From: Desulfobacterales bacterium
Lineage (GTDB): Bacteria > Desulfobacterota > Desulfobacteria > Desulfobacterales > JAEINQ01
Length of the DNA stretch: 64,000 bases
NCBI GenBank assembly: GCA_016342285.1
Contig: JAEINQ010000005.1
Span: 62,001-126,000 of the forward strand
Direction of reading: 5' to 3'
Part shown: in pieces, positions 27,570 to 35,660 of the stretch
Numbering within the stretch: the stretch's first letter is position 1
Layout: every line of letters begins with the position of its first letter
Translations under genes and position numbers: made by a program
Notes under the pieces: model-generated
Told to the model about the DNA's origin: nothing
The model's database searches: none
What the model saw: the letters and a program-made list of their open reading frames with translations, nothing else

Positions 27570-27904
27570 AAAAAGAACCAAGATCGTGGCGCACTGTGGT
27601 CAAGTCCTACACCACTGAGATTCACTGTGGGGAGCCTATTGACGCTCACTTGGTTCTTGACACAAACGGCCGCACACATTTGATCGAAGCCTACGGTAAA
27701 GACGGCAGTATATATGCGTTTAATGCTGACTGGCTCTTGAATGAAGCTCATTACAAACACTACACGGCTGATGAACGCGTTGAATGGCTGGCCGGAATCT
27801 ATGCCAGAACCATTGCAGAGGTTGAGGCAAAAACTCGGGCCGCCCTGCAAGCTGAAATGAAAGCCAAATACAACGAACTACTGGAACTCATGGGGGTTAA
27901 GTAA
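27566..27904 (+). CDS. hypothetical phage protein
   Basis: 112 residues from ATG 27566 in an ATGA overlap. Beta-rich first half (TTEIHCGEPIDAHLVLDTNG) and helical C-terminal half (AEVEAKTRAALQAEMKAKYN). Not recognised. Confidence 0.6.
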   Translation: MKKEPRSWRTVVKSYTTEIHCGEPIDAHLVLDTNGRTHLIEAYGKDGSIYAFNADWLLNEAHYKHYTADERVEWLAGIYARTIAEVEAKTRAALQAEMKAKYNELLELMGVK

Positions 27905-27907
27905 AAC

Positions 27908-28104
27908 ATGGCGCTTGAAATGAAATATTTTGTCTTAAAACCAAAATCGAAGACGCGTATACCAATGCGTCGATAGATGCTATGGAGGCATACGCAAAAA
28001 GCATCAAGCCATTTGATCCGGAGCTGGCCCATAGCCTGACGGACTGGGTTAATCGCGAAATTATCAATCACGCTTTTAACAGGAGAGAACTCAATGCAGG
28101 TTAA
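27908..28104 (+). pseudogene. frameshifted phage protein
   Basis: From ATG 27908 the frame reads MALEMKYFVLKPK and then leaves protein-like sequence and stops at 27976. In the -1 frame from 27943 it reads KIEDAYTNASIDAMEAYAKS and on to a TAA at 28104. One extra A in the AAAA run at 27943-27946 would restore one 65-residue protein. Programmed frameshifting is possible but I see no classical slippery heptamer. Confidence 0.55.
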
Positions 28105-28774
28105 AGGTGCAGGGGGTTTAAAAATGATCACAGCCAAAAGCATCGAGAAAGAACAGGACCAAGACATTAGAAGCCGCTGGTTTAAAGATCACCAGATTAT
28201 CAGCCACGATCTCTTTGGTTACGCCCGGGGCAAAACGCCAATCGAGGTGCTGGTATGGGGCAAGCCCGGAACAAGCGCCTGCCGGGTCACCTACGTCTCT
28301 CGGGCTGGCACCCTGATGGTATCAGGCGATTTAGGTGAAGCCGTTTTTTGCTGGAATCCAAGTGGCGGCTGCAGCAGCCTGCGCTGGATTGCCGGCACCA
28401 GTCTTGATTATTTCCACGGCAAAGCCGCGGCCTCACCACAGGGGTCTGGAATCGCATGGGTGTCTTTTGATTCAGCCCTTGCAAAAGCCGAGATACAAGA
28501 GCACGTCCGGAGCAATATGCAAGATGATCCCCATTATTACAGTCCAAAGAAAAACGCCGGTGCACGCGAATCCCTTCATGATCTGCTTGAGGCTATGTGT
28601 TGCGCCAATCAAGCAGAATTTTGTGGGTACCTCAACGACAATCACGACGAAGTCACATTGGCCGTAAACGACACCGATTGGTGGGAGTGGCTGCCCAATG
28701 TCGGCACTCACATGCCGATGCGCTGCCAAGCGTATCTGATTGGCCTGAAAATGGCTTTTAATCTCCAAAAATAG
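28094..28774 (+). CDS. hypothetical phage protein
   Basis: 226 residues. ATG 28094 chosen for AGGAGAG 7 bases upstream. Contains IRSRWFKDHQIISHDLFGYA, a Gly/Ser-rich middle (WNPSGGCSSLRWIAGTS) and a C-terminal DTDWWEWLPNVGTHMPM. Overlaps the end of the frameshifted gene. Not recognised. Confidence 0.6.
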   Translation: MQVKGAGGLKMITAKSIEKEQDQDIRSRWFKDHQIISHDLFGYARGKTPIEVLVWGKPGTSACRVTYVSRAGTLMVSGDLGEAVFCWNPSGGCSSLRWIAGTSLDYFHGKAAASPQGSGIAWVSFDSALAKAEIQEHVRSNMQDDPHYYSPKKNAGARESLHDLLEAMCCANQAEFCGYLNDNHDEVTLAVNDTDWWEWLPNVGTHMPMRCQAYLIGLKMAFNLQK

Positions 28775-28788
28775 AAAGAGGTTAACTC

Positions 28789-28959
28789 ATGGCACAGGAA
28801 TTAAATCCCAGCGAAGCAGTACCCCAGGGCTGGCTCGATAATTTCGTGCATGAGTTCCGATTGGACTACAATCAAGTGCTCTGCACTACTTTCTGGGTCT
28901 ATTCCGGCTGCATTGGTCACCCGGAAAGCTGCTGCGTCGAGGTAACAGCCAAACTATAA
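28789..28959 (+). CDS. small Cys-containing hypothetical protein
   Basis: 56 residues starting MAQELNPSEAVPQGWLD, with C-terminal GCIGHPESCCVEV. GAAAGAGG precedes the ATG. Last gene of this operon; a leader motif and a new promoter follow. Confidence 0.55.
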   Translation: MAQELNPSEAVPQGWLDNFVHEFRLDYNQVLCTTFWVYSGCIGHPESCCVEVTAKL

Positions 28960-28979
28960 TAATTCTTTTTGTTTTTGCC

Positions 28980-29008
28980 TTGACATCTTACACATAGTGA
29001 GATTTAAA
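28980..29008 (+). promoter_or_regulatory. promoter whose spacer is a 17-bp operator
   Basis: TTGACA (28980-28985) and TTTAAA (29003-29008) are exactly 17 bases apart. The spacer is the inverted repeat TCTTAC-ACATA-GTGAGA, the same motif found at the lysogeny switch. A repressor here would occlude RNA polymerase directly. The T-rich leader motif lies just upstream (about 28962). Confidence 0.7.
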
Positions 29009-29018
29009 GGAGGTTGCA

Positions 29019-29288
29019 TTGCAAAAGTTTAAGAAATGGATCCCGGTGGCAGAAGATAAATGCGAGCTTGAAGGCCCCTATGAATGTCCCGAGTGCGGGT
29101 TTCATATCGCCATGGACGCGACCTATCTCGACCAGGTCAACTCCAAAGCGACCTGCCCGGGGTGTCTGGTTACTTTTGAGGTGCCTGAGATTGAGGCTGG
29201 CTTAGATGCCAAATTGACAGCCGCATGGAGGGCAAACACGCTGTTTGTTGATGTCTCTAACATGGCAAGAAAGGCAGGGCCGATATGA
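29019..29288 (+). CDS. zinc-ribbon protein
   Basis: 89 residues from TTG 29019 behind a perfect AAAGGAGG. Two CxxC knuckles (YECPECGFH and ATCPGCLV) make a zinc ribbon at about residues 22-52. First gene behind the operator-controlled promoter. Possible nucleic-acid-binding adaptor; function unknown. Confidence 0.65.
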   Translation: MQKFKKWIPVAEDKCELEGPYECPECGFHIAMDATYLDQVNSKATCPGCLVTFEVPEIEAGLDAKLTAAWRANTLFVDVSNMARKAGPI

Positions 29289-29602
29289 ACACTCGATTAA
29301 ACGAACTGCTGGAGAAACTCGATGTGGTAGCCGGGGATCCCGATGGGCCGCTTCACGATCCCGAGATGGCCGAATTGGCCCGACTGATTCGGGCGCAAAT
29401 CATTCCGCTTCCGCAGGCTCAGTATGTCAATTCCAGGGGCACAATTTGTCCCAATTGCGGCGGGTCGGATTGTGTCACAACTGACGAACTTAGCCTCGAA
29501 GACGGCAGCAGCAATGTCTTTGGTAACTCAAGCTGTTGCGATTGCGAAGCAACCTGGACCGAACTCTATCAATTGATGGGATTTGAAAACCTCAAACGCT
29601 AA
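29285..29602 (+). CDS. zinc-ribbon protein
   Basis: 105 residues overlapping the previous gene by 4 bases. A helical N-terminus is followed by GTICPNCGGSDCVTTDEL and SSCCDCEATWTELYQL, a split zinc ribbon like those in small phage proteins. Function unknown. Confidence 0.6.
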   Translation: MNTRLNELLEKLDVVAGDPDGPLHDPEMAELARLIRAQIIPLPQAQYVNSRGTICPNCGGSDCVTTDELSLEDGSSNVFGNSSCCDCEATWTELYQLMGFENLKR

Positions 29603-29617
29603 CCCGGGAGAAACAAC

Positions 29618-29863
29618 ATGCTCAAAGCAAGAATCATCAAAGTTGGAAGGGGCCGCGAAATGCCCAAAAAGCTCAAAAACTGCACCGAATGCGGTGCCGT
29701 GCTCATCAGAAATCGCATTGAGATTACCAGCGATGCCGCCGAAATGAACCGCGAGCCGATCTGTCTGGACTGTCTGGTAGACGGCTTCGTGGCCAAGCGG
29801 GCAGCGGCCGTGGCCAAGGCAAAGCGCTTTTCTTTGAGGCGTTTCTTTAAAAAGGCCGCTTAA
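29618..29863 (+). CDS. small zinc-finger-like protein
   Basis: 81 residues; ATG 29618 with GGGAGAAA upstream. NCTECGAVLI and ICLDCLVDG form a paired CxxC motif; the C-terminus is strongly basic (AKAKRFSLRRFFKKAA). It resembles short DksA/TraR-like zinc proteins but is too short and divergent to assign. Confidence 0.55.
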   Translation: MLKARIIKVGRGREMPKKLKNCTECGAVLIRNRIEITSDAAEMNREPICLDCLVDGFVAKRAAAVAKAKRFSLRRFFKKAA

Positions 29864-29989
29864 AAAATGCTCTTTGTTTTTGTCTGTCTTTCCATCAACC
29901 CCAAAAATCAAACCTAAAAGGAGGCAACGACAACAACACGCGTCAAATTACACACAACATCAACCTGAATCAATTTGGAGAAAAGCAAC

Positions 29990-30736
29990 ATGGCGAAAAA
30001 AGAAGAGAGCAAAGAAGTGGCGGTCATCACCGTGAGCGATTTTGCGGTGATGCAGCCGGACGTCGACATCAAGGACATCATTGAGTGCAACCTGGGCGGC
30101 GAGAACATTTCTGCCCTGGACCTGGAGCGGGTCACCGTTCCGGCCGGTTCCAGTCCCGGCCTGTGGTCAATCCCGACCCTGGGCGGTATGGAAACCAACA
30201 AGGAACTGGAAGGGATCATCGTGTATCACGAACTGATCCGCAACTTCTGGGCGTCCGAAGGCGGGGGAACGCCCCCGGATTGTTATTCCACGGACACCAT
30301 CAAGGGTATCGGCGATCCGGGTGGCCTGTGCGAGCAGTGCCAGAACAACGAGTTCGGGTCCCATCGCAACGGCTCCGGCAAAGCGTGCAGCACCAAACGC
30401 ACCATGTTCTTCATTCAGAAGGATACCATGCTGCCCATGGTGGTCAACGCTCCGCCGACGTCCCTGAAAAACGCCCGGAGTTACCTGATGTCCCTGGCCA
30501 GCCACAACGTCAAGGCCCATCATGTGGTCACCCGCATGACCCTGGAAGGCGATAAGAGCGCCAACAAAACGGCCTTTTACCGCATCGAGTTTTCCATGGC
30601 CGATCGTCTGGCCCCGGCTGAAGCCGCCAAGATGGATGCCTACGTGGCTGCCATCAAGCCGTTCCTGGTGGGCAAACTGGAAGAGGCCGCCACCGAACAG
30701 CCGTTCGGGGACGAGCCCATGAAACAGGCCGCATAA
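29990..30736 (+). CDS. conserved phage protein, early region
   Basis: 248 residues from ATG 29990 (GGAGAAAA upstream). Acidic N-terminus, then ISALDLERVTVPAGSSPGLW, a Cys motif LCEQCQNNEFGSHRNGSGK with a further Cys (AC), and a C-terminal helical region. The gene has stronger codon regularity than its neighbours, which hints at high expression. I believe related proteins occur in other phages, but cannot name a function; a DNA-binding role beside recombination genes is only a guess. The 126-base leader holds the boxA-like motif TGCTCTTT (29869). Confidence 0.6.
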   Translation: MAKKEESKEVAVITVSDFAVMQPDVDIKDIIECNLGGENISALDLERVTVPAGSSPGLWSIPTLGGMETNKELEGIIVYHELIRNFWASEGGGTPPDCYSTDTIKGIGDPGGLCEQCQNNEFGSHRNGSGKACSTKRTMFFIQKDTMLPMVVNAPPTSLKNARSYLMSLASHNVKAHHVVTRMTLEGDKSANKTAFYRIEFSMADRLAPAEAAKMDAYVAAIKPFLVGKLEEAATEQPFGDEPMKQAA

Positions 30737-30757
30737 GGCCTTTACTTTCAACCCGAG

Positions 30758-30780
30758 TCTTGCTAATGGTGAGATTCAAT
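30758..30780 (+). promoter_or_regulatory. operator with candidate promoter
   Basis: TCTTGC-TAATG-GTGAGA (30758-30774) is a variant of the element's 17-bp inverted repeat, followed directly by the -10-like TTCAAT (30775-30780). The -35 position (CCCGAG) is poor, so an activator or another sigma factor may be needed. Confidence 0.5.
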
Positions 30781-30783
30781 AGC

Positions 30784-30849
30784 AAATGGCCAGTAAGTGG
30801 AAAACGGTCTGCGGAGAGTGTTTAGACGCTTACTGGCCATTTTTTTTTC
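30784..30849 (+). terminator. strong hairpin with T-run: attenuator or 60-nt small RNA
   Basis: AAATGGCCAGTAAG (30784-30797) pairs perfectly with CTTACTGGCCATTT (30829-30842) and is followed by a run of T. A transcript from the promoter candidate just upstream would consist almost only of this hairpin. It can end the previous operon, attenuate rtcB or make a small RNA. Confidence 0.75.
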
Positions 30850-30913
30850 AACGATAAATTCTCACTTTTGGAGAGCAGATCCACTGCTTTGGCCTGTCCC
30901 AGAAAGGACCATC

Positions 30914-32221
30914 ATGTTCTCACCAACCTTTGAAGCAAAAAAACTCATGCCAAAACAAAAAACCCTGCCAATTTTCATTTGGTCCAATCACACGCCAGAA
31001 GTCGCAATCCAAGAGCAAGCTGTAAAACTTTCTCTGCATCCGGCCGCCGTCAACCGCGTATGTCTCATGGCCGACATGCAGTATGGTCCGGCCGGAATGC
31101 CAGTGGGCGGTGTGGTTGCCCTGGAAAATGCTGTTTGTCCCGGCATGGTCGGCGTCGATATCAATTGTGGCATGGCCTATCTTGAATTAGGCCAAAAGAC
31201 GAGCAGCATAAGCACCCGGCAATATTGGGACATCATGGGTGAAATCGAAAGAACCGTGCCCATGGGCGCTGGCCGGGCACACACTAATTCGTCAACGAAA
31301 AATACCGACTGGATTTTGTCCAATGCCTATCGGGCTGTTGCTGGTGGATCTGTCCATGATTCAAGGGCAGGGATAACCGCACTTAGCCAAATATTTACCT
31401 GGGCAACTTCAGAGTTTTTAACAAAAATCGCGCCGGATCAATTGGGCACTTTGGGTGGCGGCAATCATTTTATCGACCTGGTTGAGTCACAGGAAACGGG
31501 CTGCCTCGGCATACTGGTCCACACCGGATCGCGCCGGCTTGGCTACGACATCGGCACCTATTATACCAATCTGGCAAAAGAGCTGTGCGACACATGGCGC
31601 GTGCCTCTATCAGACCCCAATTTTGCATTTCTGCCGACCAGCACCAAAGAAGGCCAGGACTACATCCGGGACATGGAGTTTGCCAGCGCCTATGCCAATG
31701 AGAATCGCCGGCTGATCATAGTGGCTTGTCTCGATGCCGTCAGATTGGTGCTCGGTGAGCACGTTTGCCCTGACGATCTGGTCACATGCGCCCACAACTT
31801 CGCTCGTCTCGAAAACCACTTCGGCCGGAACGTATGGATTCACCGCAAAGGGGCCACATCCGCCGCTGACGGTGAGCTGGCCATTGTCCCCGGCTCAATG
31901 GGTGATTCGAGCTTTATCGTGCGAGGAAAAGGCTCTGAGAATAGTTTTAAGAGTTGTTCCCATGGCGCCGGTCGCATCATCCCGCCAGCTCAGGCGTGCT
32001 TGATGCTGACCAAGGAAGTATGTGACGCAGCCATGAATGGCATCATATTCAAGGGCTGGCCGACGATCAAGAAAGATCGCGGCAAACTCAAGAAGGGCAT
32101 GCTGAATTTCGGCGAAGCCCCCCAGGCATATCGGCCAATCAAGAAGGTGATCGCGGCCCAGGCCGATCTGATCGAGCCGCTGGTCGAACTCAAGCCGGTT
32201 GCCGTCATGATGGGCGATTAA
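30914..32221 (+). CDS. rtcB: RtcB-type RNA ligase
   Basis: 435 residues from ATG 30914 (GAAAGGA upstream). Metal- and GMP-binding motifs of RtcB are present: CPGMVGVDINCGM (Cys and Asp), GTLGGGNHFIDL, HTGSRRLG, a CAHNFARLENHFG segment and, near the end, KSCSHGAGR with the guanylylated His. RtcB joins 2',3'-cyclic phosphate or 3'-phosphate ends to 5'-OH ends with GTP and manganese, which repairs cleaved tRNA. No archease gene is seen. Phage-borne RtcB probably reverses host RNA cleavage. Confidence 0.88.
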   Translation: MFSPTFEAKKLMPKQKTLPIFIWSNHTPEVAIQEQAVKLSLHPAAVNRVCLMADMQYGPAGMPVGGVVALENAVCPGMVGVDINCGMAYLELGQKTSSISTRQYWDIMGEIERTVPMGAGRAHTNSSTKNTDWILSNAYRAVAGGSVHDSRAGITALSQIFTWATSEFLTKIAPDQLGTLGGGNHFIDLVESQETGCLGILVHTGSRRLGYDIGTYYTNLAKELCDTWRVPLSDPNFAFLPTSTKEGQDYIRDMEFASAYANENRRLIIVACLDAVRLVLGEHVCPDDLVTCAHNFARLENHFGRNVWIHRKGATSAADGELAIVPGSMGDSSFIVRGKGSENSFKSCSHGAGRIIPPAQACLMLTKEVCDAAMNGIIFKGWPTIKKDRGKLKKGMLNFGEAPQAYRPIKKVIAAQADLIEPLVELKPVAVMMGD

Positions 32222-32270
32222 AATTGCATTTCTTGTTCTGTTTTGAATTTCAAATAGAGGGCTGATCAAC

Positions 32271-32393
32271 ATGATCTTCTTTTCGTTTTTCGGCTGGCCC
32301 CGCCAGTCGAAACCGGTGCGCGATGGCCCGGTTGGATATATAAATACGAAAACGTCCCCAGATGTGTGGCAGAGGGTGGCAGGGTGGGTCTAA
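32271..32393 (+). CDS. possible 40-residue peptide
   Basis: ATG 32271 opens a frame reading MIFFSFFGWPRQSKPVRDG and so on to TAA 32393; AGAGGG lies 12 bases upstream, a little far. No homologue recognised. It could also be part of an untranslated leader. Confidence 0.3.
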   Translation: MIFFSFFGWPRQSKPVRDGPVGYINTKTSPDVWQRVAGWV

Positions 32394-32428
32394 GTTTGTA
32401 TTTGCCTTAGACAAGACAGCCATACATC

Positions 32429-32463
32429 GCCGGCCCGGGGCATTTTACTGGCCCCGGGCCGGC
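32429..32463. other. perfect GC-rich hairpin
   Basis: GCCGGCCCGGGGC pairs perfectly with GCCCCGGGCCGGC around a 9-base loop. No T-run on either side, so it is not a standard terminator. It lies 39 bases before the next gene and may protect or regulate the mRNA. Confidence 0.7.
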
Positions 32464-32501
32464 TCCCCTTCAAACTTTAAACTAAAAGAAAGGCACTTTA
32501 A

Positions 32502-33125
32502 ATGAAAGAATTCAAGGCTCGACTCATTGGCCAAAGCCCGATCATGACTCACAATATTCAACTGGCAAACCCGTTCAGCCCGTACACCAAGGCCCTGAAA
32601 GCCCTCACCGGCAAGCGAGGCAAGTCCGACGCCGACATGATGGAAATCGGCCGAATCGAATGGGAGGCAGGCCTTTACATGGAAAAAGGCCGCATAGTCA
32701 TGCCCGGACGTTGCTTGCAGGCATGTTTCTTGGCTGGCTCGAAAAAGAAAAAGAACGGCACCAAATACAAGACTGGTGTGGTTCTCAACGACGATTTCTC
32801 TAATTTCGTCCATGGTGGCCCGGAACAGATCACCGCAACGTCAACGCGAGAGATCCCGAATCCCGCCCTGGACAAATTTTTCGAAGAATTCTGCAACATC
32901 GACATGGTCTGCGTATCCGGAAAAAGCAAAGTGCTCAGATTCCGTCCGATCTTTTCAACCTGGGAAATCCCCCTGGTGAGTCTGTTTTACGATGAAGCGC
33001 AGATCGACGAGCGCACCGTACTGCAAATTCTTGAAGACAGCGGCTATCTGATTGGCCTTGGTGAGCGCCGGCCCAGCTCCCCCAACGGCGGCACCCTGGG
33101 ACGATTTACCGTGGAACAGCTTTAA
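32502..33125 (+). CDS. conserved phage protein
   Basis: 207 residues beginning MKEFKARLIGQSPIMTHNIQ. The middle has DADMMEIGRIEWEAGLYMEK and GRCLQACFLAG; the C-terminus ends IGLGERRPSSPNGGTLGRF. The layout resembles a family of phage proteins of unknown function; the Gly-rich ending with GLGxRRP recalls RAMP-type RNA-binding folds, but that is weak. AAGAAAGG-like site before ATG. Confidence 0.6.
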   Translation: MKEFKARLIGQSPIMTHNIQLANPFSPYTKALKALTGKRGKSDADMMEIGRIEWEAGLYMEKGRIVMPGRCLQACFLAGSKKKKNGTKYKTGVVLNDDFSNFVHGGPEQITATSTREIPNPALDKFFEEFCNIDMVCVSGKSKVLRFRPIFSTWEIPLVSLFYDEAQIDERTVLQILEDSGYLIGLGERRPSSPNGGTLGRFTVEQL

Positions 33126-33128
33126 TCC

Positions 33129-33344
33129 TGTAAGACGCAAGGTTTGGCGAGGCCCAGCAGGGTATGACATGGCGTGGCCAGGTTCGGCAAGGCACACAAC
33201 CATTTTAGATCAACGCAAGGCTGTGTTTGGATGGTCGGTTCGGGGCAAGGTACGGCTTGGCGTGGCAGGGAACACAACCAATTTTGATCAACGCGAGGCT
33301 GGGAGCGGACGGGTCAGGTTTGGCAAGGCGTGGTAGGGCACAAC
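33129..33344. repeat. imperfect tandem repeat, GGCAAGGCGTGG-type
   Basis: About three units of 66-78 bases with the shared core CACAACCATTTTAGATCAAC (from 33195, 33273 and, partly, 33339) and GGCAAGGCGTGGCAGGG-like stretches. It fills the gap between two genes. A continuous reading frame runs through most of it, but the codon content is not protein-like. Confidence 0.65.
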
Positions 33345-33372
33345 TTCTTGAATACAAAAGATTGGATCAAAA

Positions 33373-33843
33373 ATGACCATAAAATATCCGGCATGGCGCG
33401 ATGTTTCGGAAAAAATCGTGCAGCGATTTAATCAAGACGGCTACGGCATTTTATTCACAGTGCCGGAGCTTTTGACGATGCTCAATATCGATATGCCGAC
33501 TCTTGGCAACTCAAAAGACTTCGAACAGGTTCAACTTGAATTCCTGGCACAACTTAAGCCGCTCCAAAAAGAGCTGCTGGAAACCCACTATCTGTGTCTC
33601 GAAAACGTCCATGGCCTTGGATACAAAGTCGTACATCCCCGAGATCAGGTAAATCTGGTTGCACAGAAGTACCGGAAAAGGGCTGGGAAAAAGCTCAGTC
33701 AAATGATGGGCATACTCACGTTCGTTGATACGAAGATGCTCGATCCGGCCAGCAGAACGAGCCAGATCAGCGAACTTGGCCGGCTGGCCTTTATCAAAGG
33801 CGCCATGCGAAAACGCAATATTCAACTGGAGCATAAGCCATGA
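33373..33843 (+). CDS. hypothetical phage protein
   Basis: 156 residues. First half has an ILFTVPELLTMLNIDM segment; the second half, VHGLGYKVVHPRDQVNLVAQ with YRKRAGKKLSQMMGI, could be a winged-helix region. Basic C-terminus. The ATG lies downstream of the tandem repeat, in a sequence (GGATCAAAAATG) that resembles the repeat core. Not recognised. Confidence 0.6.
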   Translation: MTIKYPAWRDVSEKIVQRFNQDGYGILFTVPELLTMLNIDMPTLGNSKDFEQVQLEFLAQLKPLQKELLETHYLCLENVHGLGYKVVHPRDQVNLVAQKYRKRAGKKLSQMMGILTFVDTKMLDPASRTSQISELGRLAFIKGAMRKRNIQLEHKP

Positions 33844-34337
33844 TCCGTCATTCGATTTCCATGACACTGGTTACCATTTGGGAATTTTTCTTGCTCTTTG
33901 TCCCGATGGGTATCGCCCTTCCCCTGGTAAAATTGCGCCTGGGTCGGGAAAGAGTGCCCGATGGTTTTGTCTCCATCGAAAAAGCAGCCATGTCAAAAGA
34001 CAACTGCATCGAGATCATTGCCAGGTCGCCGGTCTTTGTTACGATGGCTGAAGAAGCCGCCAGGATGATAACCGAAACAGGTGCAAAAAACTTTCTCACC
34101 ATTTCGATGTGGCACCCCAAGATCGGTAAGCTCGATGTCATTATCCAAAAAGCCAACGGCGAAACCGTAGCCGAACAACTCGGCCGGTTGAAACGCACGC
34201 TGCTTGAGCTGGCCCAAACCGCAAAGACCATCAACGACATGAATCACATGGGCGCAACCATCCCCGATGGAATGTGGGCAAGTCTCTATCAACTCCAAAA
34301 CGAAGCGTTCTCGCTGACATCAAAAGAGGCATCGTGA
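33840..34337 (+). CDS. hypothetical protein with N-terminal membrane segment
   Basis: 165 residues in an ATGA overlap with the previous gene. Residues 8-30 (MTLVTIWEFFLLFVPMGIAL) are a likely membrane anchor; the rest is soluble, with NFLTISMWHPKIGKLDVIIQ and a helical TLLELAQTAKTINDM. A second start at ATG 33990 (MSKDNCIEII) would give a soluble form. Not recognised. Confidence 0.55.
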   Translation: MIRHSISMTLVTIWEFFLLFVPMGIALPLVKLRLGRERVPDGFVSIEKAAMSKDNCIEIIARSPVFVTMAEEAARMITETGAKNFLTISMWHPKIGKLDVIIQKANGETVAEQLGRLKRTLLELAQTAKTINDMNHMGATIPDGMWASLYQLQNEAFSLTSKEAS

Positions 34338-34579
34338 TGACCAAGTACATCGTTTATTATCGGCTGGATCAATATCCGCCAAAAGAAGAGACAGTTATAT
34401 TAACAGTCACATGGCCCGAGCTGGGCCTCAACGCGCTGGACATAACCGGCAAGGTCGCCATGACCCGGCTTGAATTCAGCATATTCAACCAGATGCTCGA
34501 TGACGATCAGGTCGAATACTCCGGCAAATACATGCGATTTGAAATCCAAGAAAGCGAGACTGAAAATGGCAAATCGTAA
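34337..34579 (+). CDS. small hypothetical protein
   Basis: 80 residues from ATG 34337 (MTKYIVYYRLDQYPPKEE), overlapping the previous gene's stop. Beta-rich, acidic. Not recognised. Confidence 0.55.
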   Translation: MTKYIVYYRLDQYPPKEETVILTVTWPELGLNALDITGKVAMTRLEFSIFNQMLDDDQVEYSGKYMRFEIQESETENGKS

Positions 34580-34937
34580 GTGCGAAAAATGCGGCAGCGA
34601 AGAATTTGACATTGTGGCTGTCTGCTCTGACAAGGAAACCTTCGTTTGCACCATCGATGAAGACAACGAAATCGATGCCGGCGATTCCTACAACAGCGAG
34701 GTCGGTGCTACAACCTATTCCAACAAGGCCAAGTGCTATAAATGCAGCCACGAGTGCCTGGTCAACCCCGAGCTGACCGATGAGCTGGTTGCCAAAGTTC
34801 TCAGCCGGGCCCTTAATTTCTATGAAGACGATGACGTCTCCGTGGGCAAAAACGCAAGCGACGTTGAAATGGTCGAAGACGGCTTCTGGGTCAACGCCCT
34901 GGTCTGGGTGCCCAAATACGAAGTTGAAGGCGAGTAG
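34566..34937 (+). CDS. zinc-ribbon hypothetical protein
   Basis: 123 residues from ATG 34566. Paired knuckles RKCEKCGSEEFD (start) and AKCYKCSHECLV (about 62) make a zinc ribbon; the acidic remainder ends VWVPKYEVEGE. Overlaps the previous gene by 14 bases. Function unknown. Confidence 0.6.
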   Translation: MANRKCEKCGSEEFDIVAVCSDKETFVCTIDEDNEIDAGDSYNSEVGATTYSNKAKCYKCSHECLVNPELTDELVAKVLSRALNFYEDDDVSVGKNASDVEMVEDGFWVNALVWVPKYEVEGE

Positions 34938-34939
34938 CC

Positions 34940-35149
34940 ATGGCCTTGATCAACGCTGTCAACGTAAAAACCGGTCTGGTCGTATGTTATGGTCTAAGTG
35001 ATGTGACCGACCATCGCCAAGCAGCCATGAACGCCCACGCCCAAATCACCATGGGCGACTATCACTGGTGGGACTACGGCAATAAATACCCAGTTAAAGA
35101 AACAGCCAAGGGCTTTGTCTGTGGCGACTGGCTCGTTAAGCATAAATAA
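34940..35149 (+). CDS. small hypothetical protein
   Basis: 69 residues, MALINAVNVKTGLVVCYGLS and on, with Trp/Tyr-rich HWWDYGNKYPV. Starts 3 bases after the previous gene. Not recognised. Followed by a T-rich leader motif. Confidence 0.55.
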   Translation: MALINAVNVKTGLVVCYGLSDVTDHRQAAMNAHAQITMGDYHWWDYGNKYPVKETAKGFVCGDWLVKHK

Positions 35150-35185
35150 TCTTTTTTGTTCTTTTTGAGGGGTTTTTTCTTTTTT

Positions 35186-35395
35186 ATGTCTGAACCTGAA
35201 ATCGGCTTCGAGAAGTACCAAATCAAATGGATGTGCCCAACCTGCAGGACTGAATCTATGGACAGGTTTTGCCTGTCATCCGGCGCGTATTGCGTCAAAT
35301 GTGGCAAGGAAACGCCATGGACAAAAATCATGCCAGCCGACCAGGTCGCAAGTCTAATCGAGGCGTTTACCACAAAAAGGGAGAAGGCGGCATGA
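35186..35395 (+). CDS. small zinc-ribbon protein
   Basis: 69 residues from ATG 35186. WMCPTCRTESMDRFC and YCVKCGKE form two CxxC knuckles. The ribosome-binding site (GAGGGG) is about 16 bases away, so a TTG further upstream is an alternative start. Function unknown. Confidence 0.55.
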   Translation: MSEPEIGFEKYQIKWMCPTCRTESMDRFCLSSGAYCVKCGKETPWTKIMPADQVASLIEAFTTKREKAA

Positions 35396-35635
35396 AGCGA
35401 CAACCAATCTATTCGACAACGCAATCGAGCGGGTCAAAAAGAAACTACAGGCACGTTTGATTGAAAAGGGCCCAGGCACTTTTGCCAGCCGGCACGAAGT
35501 GTTTGGCGTCATTGACGAAGAGCACCGCGAGCTGGCAGAGGCCCTTTGTGAAAACGATCCGGGCCAATTTGACCTGGAGCTGGTGTCGCTATTTTCGCGC
35601 TTGCCTGCTCCGAGCAAAATACGCTGGACTGGTAG
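35392..35635 (+). pseudogene. conserved phage protein with two frameshifts
   Basis: ATG 35392 (GGAGA upstream) starts MKRQ, but the protein-like sequence continues in another frame as TNLFDNAIERVKKKLQARLI, EVFGVIDEEHRELAEAL and GQFDLEL, and then shifts again near 35582 to AIFALACSEQNTLDW and TAG at 35635. Adding one base at about 35399 and one at about 35582 restores a single 80-residue protein. This looks like a common phage family of unknown function. Confidence 0.55.
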
Positions 35636-35660
35636 TCTCACTCAAAGAAAGAACTGCCCC

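Noticed and set aside
32429..32463. Rho-independent terminator
   Set aside because: Perfect GC-rich stem, but no T-run on either strand; listed as a hairpin only.
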